DNA of 64,000 nt from Bacillus cabrialesii (GTDB lineage Bacteria; Bacillota; Bacilli; Bacillales; Bacillaceae). The stretch is from contig NZ_CP096889.1 of NCBI RefSeq assembly GCF_004124315.2, positions 1,781,001-1,845,000 of the forward strand, in the 5' to 3' direction. Position numbers and translations under genes: made by a program. This document shows, in pieces, positions 38,308 through 48,000 of the stretch (the stretch's first letter is position 1; every line of letters starts with the position of its first letter). The notes beneath the pieces were generated by a model. That model had not been told where the DNA came from, did not search any database, and worked only from the letters and a program-made list of their open reading frames with translations.

Positions 38308-40586
38308 TTACATATGTTTTTCCAGGGCAAGGCTCCCAGCAAAAGGGAATGGGACAAGGGCTGTTTGAACAATATCAGCATTTGACTGACCAAGCAGATC
38401 AAATATTGGGCTATTCAATAGAAAAACTGTGTACCGAAAAATGCTATTTGGATTTAAATCATACTCAATACACGCAGCCGGCTTTGTACGTCGTCAATGC
38501 ACTCAGTTATTTGAAGAGAGTGGAGGAGACCGGCAGAAAACCCGATTTTGCGGCCGGACATAGCTTAGGAGAATACAATGCGCTGTTTGCAGCGGGGGCA
38601 TTTGATTTTGGAACCGGGTTAAGATTTGTCAAAAAAAGAGGCGAACTGATGGGGCGGATTACAGGAGGCGGAATGGCCGCTGTGATCGGCCTGACTAAGG
38701 AACAAGTTACAGCCGTTTTAGAAGATCACCGTCTTCATGACATTGATGTGGCAAACGAAAACACGCCCCGGCAAATTGTGATTTCCGGCCAAAAAAACGA
38801 GATCGAAAAAGCCCGAACCGTTTTTGAAAACACCAAGGATGTAAAGCTGTTTCATCCTTTAAATGTAAGCGGAGCTTTTCATTCCAGATATATGAATGAA
38901 GCAAAACAGGAATTTAAGCAATTTATCGACTCATTCCATTTTGCGCCTTTGGCTATCCCGGTTATCTCTAATGTCTATGCAGAGCCATATCATCAGGACA
39001 GGCTAAAAGAAACATTATCTGAACAAATGGACAGTACAGTGAAATGGACGGACAGCATACGTTTTCTGCTGGGAAGAGGAGAAATGGAATTTGAAGAGAT
39101 CGGGCCTGGAACTGTATTAACCGGACTCATTCACCGGATTAAAAATGAAGCAGAACCGCTACCGCATACACCTGAAAAGAAACTTGCTTCCAGTCATCCA
39201 AAAGCTGCAGACCATCGGCCTCATGTGCAAGCCGGGATTACAGCAGAATCTTTAGGAAGTGCTGAGTTTAAAGAAGAGTATCATCTTACATATGCTTATC
39301 TTGCAGGAGGAATGTACCGCGGCATTGCTTCGAAAGAAATGGTAGTAAAGCTGGCAAGAGCGGGAATGATGGGGTTCTTTGGCACAGGCGGTCTGAGCTT
39401 GAATGAGGTTGAAGATGCGATCCTCACCATTCAAGGTGAATTAAGAGAAGGACAAGCCTACGGCGTCAATCTCGTCCATAATATGAAACATACTGAATCA
39501 GAAGAAAAAATGATTGATCTTTTATTGAAGCATCAAGTGAAAACTGTGGAAGCTTCAGCATTTTTAAGTGTCACTCCCGCATTGGTAAGGTATCGCGCAA
39601 AAGGAGTGAAACGAAATCCAAATGGCGACATCAAATGCTCAAATCGTCTCATTGCCAAAATATCGCGTCCCGAAGTTGCAGAATCATTTCTGAGTCCTGC
39701 GCCGGAGAATATGCTGCAAAAGCTATTGGAAGAAAATAAAATCACCGCGAATGAAGCTGAGTTGCTGCGTCGCATTCCGATGGCTGACGATATTTGTGTG
39801 GAAGCTGATTCGGGCGGCCATACAGATGGCGGTGTGGCATACAGCCTGATGCCGGCGATGACAGCGTTAAGAGATGAAATGATGAAAAAATATCAATATC
39901 CGAAAAAAATAAGAGTGGGTGCAGCTGGAGGAATTGGAACGCCTGATGCAGCGATGGCAGCTTTTATGCTCGGTGCTGATTTTATTGTAACAGGCTCGAT
40001 TAACCAATGTACGGTTGAGGCGGCAACAAGTGACAAAGTAAAGGATTTGCTTCAGCAGATGAATGTACAAGATACAGCTTATGCGCCAGCGGGTGATATG
40101 TTTGAATCGGGCAGTAAAGTGCAAGTGCTGAAGAAAGGCGTGTTCTATCCGGCTCGGGCAAGCAAGTTATATGAACTGTACCAGCGATATGGGTCAATAC
40201 GTGAGCTGGATGAAAAGATGCTGACTCAGCTTGAGGAGAAATACTTCAAACGCACTATAGAAGACATATATAAAGATATTACAACGCATTATCCCCCGGC
40301 TGAAATTGAGAAGGCTGAACAAAACCCGAAGCATAAAATGGCTTTGATTTTCCGATGGTACTTCAGAAACAGCTCCAACATGGCAATCAGCGGAAGCGAA
40401 CATTCGAAGGTCGATTATCAAATTCACTGCGGTCCGGCGCTGGGAGCCTTTAATCAATGGGTCAAAGGATCGAAATTAGAAAACTGGCGCAATCGCCACG
40501 TGGATGAGATCGGAAAAAAATTAATGACAGAAACAGCAGCATTGCTGCATGAACGGATGCAATCAATGTATCAATCGTCGCATTAA
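38304..40586 (+). CDS. pksE: Bifunctional acyltransferase/enoyl reductase PksE
   Basis: A 760-residue two-domain protein. Residues 1-285 are a malonyl-CoA acyltransferase with Ser87 in GHSLGEYNAL and GAFHSRYM, very similar to PksC. After a short linker, residues about 310-755 form a trans-acting FMN-dependent enoyl reductase of the nitronate monooxygenase-like type, with MMGFFGTGGLSLNEVE, EADSGGHTDGG and RVGAAGGIGTPDAAMAAF as flavin-binding segments. In bacillaene synthesis the AT domain is thought to load malonyl onto the many AT-less modules, while the reductase acts on selected double bonds. It overlaps pksD by ATGA, so the two are translationally coupled. An 88-base gap with two small hairpins separates it from acpK. 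Confidence 0.94.
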   Translation: MITYVFPGQGSQQKGMGQGLFEQYQHLTDQADQILGYSIEKLCTEKCYLDLNHTQYTQPALYVVNALSYLKRVEETGRKPDFAAGHSLGEYNALFAAGAFDFGTGLRFVKKRGELMGRITGGGMAAVIGLTKEQVTAVLEDHRLHDIDVANENTPRQIVISGQKNEIEKARTVFENTKDVKLFHPLNVSGAFHSRYMNEAKQEFKQFIDSFHFAPLAIPVISNVYAEPYHQDRLKETLSEQMDSTVKWTDSIRFLLGRGEMEFEEIGPGTVLTGLIHRIKNEAEPLPHTPEKKLASSHPKAADHRPHVQAGITAESLGSAEFKEEYHLTYAYLAGGMYRGIASKEMVVKLARAGMMGFFGTGGLSLNEVEDAILTIQGELREGQAYGVNLVHNMKHTESEEKMIDLLLKHQVKTVEASAFLSVTPALVRYRAKGVKRNPNGDIKCSNRLIAKISRPEVAESFLSPAPENMLQKLLEENKITANEAELLRRIPMADDICVEADSGGHTDGGVAYSLMPAMTALRDEMMKKYQYPKKIRVGAAGGIGTPDAAMAAFMLGADFIVTGSINQCTVEAATSDKVKDLLQQMNVQDTAYAPAGDMFESGSKVQVLKKGVFYPARASKLYELYQRYGSIRELDEKMLTQLEEKYFKRTIEDIYKDITTHYPPAEIEKAEQNPKHKMALIFRWYFRNSSNMAISGSEHSKVDYQIHCGPALGAFNQWVKGSKLENWRNRHVDEIGKKLMTETAALLHERMQSMYQSSH

Positions 40587-40637
40587 GCAGATAACACAAG
40601 AATAATAGTTCGAATATTATGAAAATATACCTATAAA

Positions 40638-40657
40638 AAGGGCTCGAATGAACCCTT
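40638..40657 (+). other. Hairpin just ahead of the acpK ribosome binding site
   Basis: AAGGG-C-TC and GA-A-CCCTT pair around GAAT and end 2 bases before AAGGAGAG. There is no T-run. It may protect or process the 5' end of the acpK mRNA segment. Confidence 0.4.
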
Positions 40658-40674
40658 GAAGGAGAGAGTGCGTT

Positions 40675-40923
40675 ATGGATAAACAGAGAATCTTTGAAGT
40701 GTTAATCACCAATGTTTGCGAGGTGCTTCCTGAATTAGACGGACACAGGTTTGAGCCTGAAGATCAGTTAGTAGAGTTAGGAGCTGACTCTGTAGACAGG
40801 GCTGAAATTATCACAATGGTACTTGAGGATTTATCATTAAAGATTCCCCGGGTTGAGCTGTCCGGGGTGAAAAACATCGGCGAATTAGCTGAGGTGCTTT
40901 ATGACAAAGTGCAATCTGTCTGA
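40675..40923 (+). CDS. acpK: Free-standing acyl carrier protein AcpK
   Basis: An 82-residue acyl carrier protein. The phosphopantetheine serine is in LGADSVDRAEIITMV (Ser41), within the usual four-helix, acidic framework. AcpK carries malonyl, which PksC loads and PksF decarboxylates to acetyl; PksG then adds it to the beta-keto group of the growing chain on PksL. This makes the beta-methyl branch of bacillaene. AAGGAGAG lies 8 bases before ATG. The last 23 bases overlap the start of pksF in another frame, so the next genes acpK-pksF-G-H are tightly coupled. Confidence 0.95.
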   Translation: MDKQRIFEVLITNVCEVLPELDGHRFEPEDQLVELGADSVDRAEIITMVLEDLSLKIPRVELSGVKNIGELAEVLYDKVQSV

Positions 40924-42148
40924 GCTGGTGGTGACCGGTGCAGGCGTCACGGCTGCCATCGGACAAGGGAAAGAGGCATTTGCTTCTTCGCTCTTGTCCG
41001 GCAGGCATGCCTTTGATGTCATGGAGCGTCCGGGCAGACAAAAAAACAGCCGGTTTATCGGAGCTGAAATTGCGTCATTGTCTTATCCCGACCGCCTCTC
41101 TAAAAAATTGCTGCGAAAAGCGTCATTTTCCAGCCGTGCAGCATTGGTGACACTCTCAGAGGCTTGGGAAGAGGCTCAATTGGACGATGTCGATTCCTCA
41201 CGTATCGGACTCGTAGTTGGCGGGTCAAATTTTCAGCAGAGAGAAACCTTACAGCTTTATGAAAGTTATCAAGACCGCTCTGGTTTTATTTCGCCGGCGT
41301 ATGGCCTTTCTTTCATGGATAGCGATCTTTGCGGATTATGTACAGATCAGTTTGGCATAACAGGCTTAGCTTATACCATGGGAGGAGCATCGGCCAGCGG
41401 CCAGTTAGCGGTGATTCAAGCGATTCAGCAAGTCTTATCAGGCGAGGTTGATGTTTGCATAGCACTGGGTGCATTAATGGATCTTTCTTACATGGAATGC
41501 GAGGCGCTAAGGGGATTAGGCGCTATGGGGACGGACAAATATGCTGATGAGCCTGATAAAGCATGCCGTCCCTTTGATCAGAACAGAGACGGGTTTATTT
41601 ATGGAGAATCGTGCGGCGCATTGGTGATAGAACGAAAAGAGACGGCTGTCCGCCGAGGTATCAAACCTTATGCAGCTTTGTCGGGATGGTCAATCAAACT
41701 AGACGCGAACCGGAACCCCGATCCTTCTTTAGAAGGAGAGGTTCATGTCATCCAGAAGGCACTGGAGCGTGCCGGTCTTTCACCAGAAGACATTGATTAT
41801 ATTAATCCCCATGGCACAGGTTCTTTTATTGGAGATGAAATTGAATTAAAGGCGCTGCACGCATGCCGGCTTTCCCATGCCTATATCAACGCAACAAAAT
41901 CGATAACCGGGCACGGCCTCAGTGCGGCAGGCATCGTAGAGATTGTTTCTGTTTTGCTGCAAATGAAAAAATCTGCCCTGCACCCGACCCGGAATTTGGA
42001 TCATCCAATCGATGATTCTTTTCATTGGGTAAATGAGAAATCGATTTCATACCGCATCAAAAATGCGCTGAGCCTAAGTATGGGCTTTGGCGGAATGAAT
42101 ACTGCGGTGTGTATACAAAACATTGAGAAATGTGGAGGCGAATCATAA
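40901..42148 (+). CDS. pksF: Decarboxylating ketosynthase PksF
   Basis: A 415-residue stand-alone ketosynthase-fold protein. The place of the active cysteine is taken by Ser164 in MGGASASGQ, while the two histidines stay in INPHGTGSFIGDE and SITGHGLSAAG. This Cys-to-Ser change is the mark of the decarboxylases of beta-branching cassettes, which convert malonyl-AcpK to acetyl-AcpK rather than join chains. The start ATG 40901 lies inside acpK (23-base overlap) with GAGGTG 4-5 bases before it. It is followed directly by pksG (0 bases between stop and start). Confidence 0.93.
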   Translation: MTKCNLSELVVTGAGVTAAIGQGKEAFASSLLSGRHAFDVMERPGRQKNSRFIGAEIASLSYPDRLSKKLLRKASFSSRAALVTLSEAWEEAQLDDVDSSRIGLVVGGSNFQQRETLQLYESYQDRSGFISPAYGLSFMDSDLCGLCTDQFGITGLAYTMGGASASGQLAVIQAIQQVLSGEVDVCIALGALMDLSYMECEALRGLGAMGTDKYADEPDKACRPFDQNRDGFIYGESCGALVIERKETAVRRGIKPYAALSGWSIKLDANRNPDPSLEGEVHVIQKALERAGLSPEDIDYINPHGTGSFIGDEIELKALHACRLSHAYINATKSITGHGLSAAGIVEIVSVLLQMKKSALHPTRNLDHPIDDSFHWVNEKSISYRIKNALSLSMGFGGMNTAVCIQNIEKCGGES

Positions 42149-43411
42149 ATGGTTTCTGCCGGAATTGAAGCGATGAATGTCTTTGGCGGGACGGCATACC
42201 TAGATGTCATGGAACTGGCCAAATACAGACACTTAGATACTGCCAGATTTGAAAACTTATTAATGAAAGAAAAGGCTGTAGCATTGCCTTACGAAGATCC
42301 TGTGACCTTTGGAGTCAATGCAGCTAAGCCGATTATTGACGCTTTATCCGAAGCCGAGAAGGACCGAATCGAATTATTGATTACTTGTTCTGAATCCGGG
42401 ATTGACTTTGGGAAATCGTTAAGTACATATATCCATGAATATTTAGGTTTGAACCGCAACTGCCGTTTGTTTGAGATTAAACAGGCGTGTTATTCAGGAA
42501 CCGCGGGCTTTCAGATGGCGGTGAATTTTATATTATCCCAGACTTCTCCGGGTGCCAAAGCACTGGTTATCGCCAGTGATATTTCACGTTTTTTAATCGC
42601 TGAGGGCGGAGACGCTTTAAGTGAAGACTGGTCTTATGCCGAACCGAGCGCCGGAGCGGGAGCGGTGGCCGTTTTAGTAGGCGAAAATCCCGAGGTGTTT
42701 CAAATAGATCCCGGAGCAAATGGCTATTACGGCTATGAAGTGATGGATACGTGCCGTCCCATTCCCGACAGTGAAGCGGGTGATTCTGACCTGTCTTTAA
42801 TGTCATATCTGGATTGCTGCGAACAAACCTATCTGGAATATCAAAAGCGTGTACCCGGTGCCAGTTATCAGGACACGTTTCAATATCTTGCCTATCATAC
42901 GCCTTTTGGCGGGATGGTGAAAGGCGCGCACCGGACAATGATGCGTAAGGTGGCAAAAGTGAAAACAGCTGAGATTGAAACGGATTTTTTAAATCGGGTT
43001 AAGCCGGGTTTAAACTACTGCCAGCGGGTTGGAAACATTATGGGGGCTGCCTTGTTTCTGGCATTGGCCAGCACGATAGACCAAGGGCGATTTGATTCTC
43101 CTAAACGAATCGGATGTTTTTCATACGGATCAGGCTGCTGTTCTGAATTTTACAGCGGGATTACAACTCCGCAAGGCCAGGAACGCCAGCGCTCATTTGG
43201 CATTGAGACGCATTTAGATCGCCGATATCAGCTCTCCATGGAAGAGTATGAGCAGCTGTTTAAGGGGAGCGGGATGGTGCGGTTCGGGACGCGCAATGTC
43301 AAGCTGGATGTTGAGATGATACCTGGCATCATGCAGTTTACTCAAGAGAAGCCGCGCTTGATTTTAGAAGAAATTTCTGAATTTCACCGGAAGTACAGGT
43401 GGATTTCGTGA
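42149..43411 (+). CDS. pksG: HMG-CoA synthase homologue PksG
   Basis: A 420-residue HMG-CoA synthase-like enzyme that adds acetyl from AcpK onto the beta-keto group of the ACP-bound chain. The catalytic triad is visible: glutamate in CSESGIDFGKS, cysteine in IKQACYSGTAG (near residue 114), and histidine in AYHTPFGGMVKGAHR (near 250). It starts directly after the pksF stop with GGAGGCGAATCATAA as ribosome binding site. Its 3' end overlaps pksH. The order F-G-H-I follows the order of the reactions. Confidence 0.95.
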   Translation: MVSAGIEAMNVFGGTAYLDVMELAKYRHLDTARFENLLMKEKAVALPYEDPVTFGVNAAKPIIDALSEAEKDRIELLITCSESGIDFGKSLSTYIHEYLGLNRNCRLFEIKQACYSGTAGFQMAVNFILSQTSPGAKALVIASDISRFLIAEGGDALSEDWSYAEPSAGAGAVAVLVGENPEVFQIDPGANGYYGYEVMDTCRPIPDSEAGDSDLSLMSYLDCCEQTYLEYQKRVPGASYQDTFQYLAYHTPFGGMVKGAHRTMMRKVAKVKTAEIETDFLNRVKPGLNYCQRVGNIMGAALFLALASTIDQGRFDSPKRIGCFSYGSGCCSEFYSGITTPQGQERQRSFGIETHLDRRYQLSMEEYEQLFKGSGMVRFGTRNVKLDVEMIPGIMQFTQEKPRLILEEISEFHRKYRWIS

Positions 43412-44178
43412 CCTATCAAACGATAAAGGCCCGCTTTCAAGAGTCGGTGTGCTATATCACATTTTACCGTCCTGAAGCGAATAATACGATTAATGACACG
43501 CTGATAGAAGAATGCTTACAAGTGTTAAACCAATGTGAAACATCAGCGGTTACGGTTATTGTTTTAGAAGGGCTTCCCGAGGTATTTTGCTTCGGCGCGG
43601 ATTTTCAAGAAATTTACCAGGAAATGAAAAGCGGCAGAAAGCAGGCAAGCTCCCAAGAGCCTCTTTATGATTTGTGGCTGAAATTGCAAACCGGACCTTA
43701 TGTCACGATTTCACATGTCAGGGGAAAAGTGAATGCTGGCGGTCTTGGATTCGTATCTGCCACAGACATTGCCATTGCTGATGAAACGGCGTCATTCAGT
43801 CTCTCTGAATTGTTATTCGGTCTGTATCCGGCATGTGTTTTACCATTTCTCATCCGCCGGATCGGCTGGCAGAAAGCACACTATATGACGCTGATGACAA
43901 AACCGATTTCCGTTCAGGAAGCCAGTGAATGGGGGTTAATAGATGCCTTTGATGCTCAAAGTGAGGTGCTGCTGAGAAAGCATTTATTGCGTTTGCGGAG
44001 GCTGAATAAAAAGGGAATCGTTCGCTATAAACAGTTTATGAACTCACTTGATCATCAAGTCAGCCGTTCGAAAGCCATCGCTTTAACTGCAAATCAAGAC
44101 ATGTTTTCTGATCCTCAAAATCAAATGGGAATCATCAGGTATGTTGAAACAGGGCAATTCCCATGGGAGGATCAGTAA
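43399..44178 (+). CDS. pksH: Enoyl-CoA hydratase homologue PksH (dehydratase of beta-branching)
   Basis: A 259-residue crotonase-fold enzyme. The oxyanion-hole segments CFGADFQEIYQEM and VRGKVNAGGLGFVSATDIAIAD are present. PksH dehydrates the 3-hydroxy-3-methylglutaryl-type intermediate made by PksG. The usual start is GTG 43399, which overlaps pksG by 13 bases. A second GTG at 43408 has a better ribosome binding site (AGGTGGA, 5-6 bases) and a 4-base overlap (GTGA), so the true start may be there, giving 256 residues. pksI begins 38 bases after the stop. Confidence 0.93.
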   Translation: MDFVTYQTIKARFQESVCYITFYRPEANNTINDTLIEECLQVLNQCETSAVTVIVLEGLPEVFCFGADFQEIYQEMKSGRKQASSQEPLYDLWLKLQTGPYVTISHVRGKVNAGGLGFVSATDIAIADETASFSLSELLFGLYPACVLPFLIRRIGWQKAHYMTLMTKPISVQEASEWGLIDAFDAQSEVLLRKHLLRLRRLNKKGIVRYKQFMNSLDHQVSRSKAIALTANQDMFSDPQNQMGIIRYVETGQFPWEDQ

Positions 44179-44216
44179 TTTGAAAAGATGACAATCAGAA
44201 CCGTTAGGAGGACACC

Positions 44217-44966
44217 ATGACGCATTCTGTTGTAGAGCTCATCGAAATTGAGCCCGCCATTATTCAGGTAAAGATGCATGACCGCACTCATAAAAACGCG
44301 TTTTCACAAGAACTTACAGACGGTTTAATTCAAGCGTTTGAATTCATTCGGCAGAAAACCAATTATAAAGCGGTCATTTTGACGGGGTACGATAATTATT
44401 TTGCTTCAGGAGGGACGCAAGAAGGACTGCTTCGAATTCAGAGGGGATTGACCAAGTTCACGGATGACAATCTTTATTCTCTGGCGCTTGATTGCGAAAT
44501 TCCGGTCATTGCGGCTATGCAGGGCCACGGAATTGGAGGCGGCTTTGTCATGGGGCTCTTTGCTGACATTGTCATTTTGAGCAGAGAGAGTGTGTATACG
44601 GCTAACTTTATGAAATACGGTTTTACGCCTGGAATGGGCGCTACCTTTATCGTTCCTAAAAAACTGGGATTCAGTCTGGCACAGGAAATTTTAATGAATG
44701 CGGGCAGCTATCGGGGAGCAGATCTTGAAAAAAGAGGGGTTCCCTTTAAAGTGCTGCCTCGTGCGGAAGTAGTAGATTATGCTGTGGAGCTGGCGCGTGA
44801 ATTGGCGGAAAAGCCGAGAAACTCATTGATTACATTGAAAGATCATTTGGTTGCCCCGCTTCGCGAGCAGCTGCCGCACGTCATAGAACAGGAACTGATG
44901 ATGCATGAGAAAACATTTCATCATGACGAAGTTAAAACGAGAATTAAAGGTTTGTATGGAAATTAA
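44217..44966 (+). CDS. pksI: Enoyl-CoA hydratase homologue PksI (decarboxylase of beta-branching)
   Basis: A 249-residue crotonase-fold enzyme that decarboxylates the glutaconyl-type product of PksH to leave the beta-methyl branch. The conserved oxyanion segments GYDNYFASGGTQEGLL and MQGHGIGGGFVMGLFADIVIL are intact, and the next helix region KYGFTPGMGATFIVPKKLG fits ECH2-type enzymes of beta-branching cassettes. TTAGGAGGACACC is a good ribosome binding site before ATG 44217. It is the last gene of the cassette; pksJ begins 45 bases later without a terminator. Confidence 0.94.
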   Translation: MTHSVVELIEIEPAIIQVKMHDRTHKNAFSQELTDGLIQAFEFIRQKTNYKAVILTGYDNYFASGGTQEGLLRIQRGLTKFTDDNLYSLALDCEIPVIAAMQGHGIGGGFVMGLFADIVILSRESVYTANFMKYGFTPGMGATFIVPKKLGFSLAQEILMNAGSYRGADLEKRGVPFKVLPRAEVVDYAVELARELAEKPRNSLITLKDHLVAPLREQLPHVIEQELMMHEKTFHHDEVKTRIKGLYGN

Positions 44967-45011
44967 TTGATTATCTACATAAAAATTCGCAGGTGAAATG
45001 GAGGCAGCGTG

Positions 45012-48000
45012 ATGAAAAATAATGATAATACCCGCATATTAGCCAATCCTTCTGTCAGCTATGGTGAGCCTTTACATATATCTGAAGAGCAGCCGGCAAC
45101 AATACCTGAAGTTTTATACAGAACGGCTGCGGAGCTTGGGGATACAAAGGGAATCATTTATTTAGAGCCGGATGGAACTGAAGTGCACCAATCATATGGA
45201 CAGTTGTGGAATGATGGGTTGCGTATCGTGAAGGGGCTCCGCCAATCAGGCCTGAAAGCAAAACAAAACGTGATTTTGCAGCTTGGCGACAATTCACAGC
45301 TTCTCCCTGCGTTCTGGGGATGTGTTTTAGCGGGAATTGTTCCGGCTCCATTAGCCGTTCCGCCAACGTATGCTGAATCGAGCAGCGGGACTCAAAAGCT
45401 GAAAGACGCCTGGACGCTTCTTGACAAGCCGGTGGTGATTACAGACCGGGACATGCATCAGGAAATGCTCGATTGGGCGAAAGAACAAGGCCTTGAAGGA
45501 TTCCGTGCAATTGCTGTAGAGAATTTGCTCAGTTTTGAAGCGGAGGCGGACTGGCATCAATCAAGTCCTGAAGACTTAGCGCTTTTATTGCTGACTTCAG
45601 GCAGTACGGGAACGCCAAAAGCGGTTATGCTTAATCATCGAAACATTATGAGCATGGTGAAAGGAATTATTCAAATGCAAGGCTTCACCAGAGAAGATGT
45701 CACGTTTAACTGGATGCCGTTTGATCATGTCGGAGGCATCGGGATGCTGCATTTGCGTGATGTCTATCTGGGCTGCCAGGAAATTAACGTCTCAAGCGAC
45801 ACGATCTTAATGGAGCCGCTGAAATGGCTGGATTGGATTGATCATTACCGTGCTTCTGTTACGTGGGCGCCGAATTTTGCGTTCGGCCTGGTCACTGATT
45901 TTGCAGAAGAAATGAAAAATCGGAAATGGGATCTGTCCTCAATGCGTTACATGCTCAATGGCGGTGAAGCAATGGTAGCTAAAGTAGGGCGGAGAATGCT
46001 TGAGCTTTTAGAGCCCTATGGCCTGCCTGCTGATGCTATCCGGCCTGCATGGGGAATGTCCGAAACGTCATCCGGTGTTATTTTTTCTCATGAGTTTACC
46101 CGGGCTGCCACAAGTGATGATGATCATTTTGTCGAAATAGGTTCTCCAATCCCTGGCTTCTCTATGAGAATTGTGAATGACCATAATGAATTGGTTGAGG
46201 AAGGCGAGATCGGCCGTTTTCAAGTCTCTGGTCTTCCCGTTACAAGCGGTTATTACCGGCGCCCAGATTTAAATGAGAGTGTGTTTACAGAAGATGGATG
46301 GTTTGAAACCGGAGATCTTGGCTTTTTGCGTAATGGACGCTTAACCATAACGGGCCGTACAAAAGATGCGATTATCATTAACGGCATTAATTATTACAGT
46401 CATGCGATTGAGTCTGCTGTTGAAGAATTACCGGAAATCGAAACTTCTTATACCGCTGCCTGCGCAGTCCGCGTCGATCAGAATTCAACGGATCAGCTGG
46501 CTATCTTCTTTGCCGCTTCCGAAAAAATGAATGATGAGCAGATGTCTCAGCTTCTTAGAAACATACAATCCCATGTCTCGCAGGTGATCGGAGTCACTCC
46601 GGAATATTTGCTCCCTGTACAAAAAGAAGAGATTCCGAAAACGGCTATCGGAAAAATACAGCGCACCCAGCTGAAAACTTCATTTGAAAATGGAGAGTTC
46701 GACTACTTGCTTCATAAACCCAACCGGGTGAATGGTTCGGTTCAGGGCGGGGAGATGCAGCAAGCAGATCATGCGAAAAGAATAAGGGAAGAGATACAGG
46801 CGTATCTGTTTACTTGTTTGACTGATGAGCTTAATGTGTCCCGCGATTGGGTGGAACCAAATGCAAATATCCAAAACCTTGGTGTGAATTCTATTAAATT
46901 GATGAAGCTTATTCGGTCGATCGAGAAGAATTACCGTATCAAACTCACAGCCAGAGAGATACATAAGTATCCTACGATTGAACGTTTGGCTGGCTATCTA
47001 TCTGAACATGAAAGCATCGGCAGCTTGTCTGCTGACAAGGAGGGTGCCGGCACATCCAAAACGAAACCGGAAAGGCGCAAGGCATCTTTCCAGCCTCTAT
47101 CTGAGGTTCAAAAAGGATTATGGACATTGCAGAAAATGTCACCTGAAAAAAGTGCATATCACGTACCTCTCTGTTTTCAATTTTCGTCAGGCCTTCACCT
47201 TGAAACACTACAAAAGGCTTTCGGCCTTGTATTGAATCAGCATCCGATTTTAAAGCACGTCATCCAAGAGAAAGACGGAGTGCCATTTCTTAAACATGAG
47301 CCAGCGCTTTCAATTGAAATCAAGACAGAAGACATCTCAGGAATGAAAAAGTCTGCCATCCCTTCTTTTCTTAGAAAGAAAGTAAAGGAACCGTATGTAA
47401 AGGAAAACAGCCCGTTAGTGCGTCTCATGAGCTTCTCCAGATCTGAACAAGAGCATTTTTTGCTTATTGTCATTCACCATATGATTTTTGACGGGGTTTC
47501 GTCTGTCACATTTATACGCAGTCTGTTTGACAGCTATAAGCTTCTTTTAGAAGGACGGCAGCCGGAAGTGTCAGTTTCTCCTGCGATGTATCATGATTTT
47601 GCGGCATGGGAGCAAAACGTGCTTACCGGAAAAACCGGAGAGAGGCATCGTTCATACTGGCAGAAACAGTTATCGGGAACTTTGCCGATTCTTCAGCTGC
47701 CTAAGGTTAGTACAAGTTCAGCTGATTTTGAGTTTGAAGAGGAAACATATACCCGGCGGCTTTCCAGCGAATTTATGAATCGGATCAGGACGTTTGCGAA
47801 AGAGCATTCTGTGAATGTTTCGACCGTATTCTTGAGCTGCTATATGCTCCTGCTGAGCCGTTATACTGGCCAAAAGGAACAGATTGTCGGCATGCCGGCG
47901 ATGGTGAGACCGGAAGAAAGATTTGATGCTTCCATTGGACATTTTCTCAATATGCTCCCGATTCGCAGTGAGTTGAATCAGGAAGATATTTTTTCTGAAT

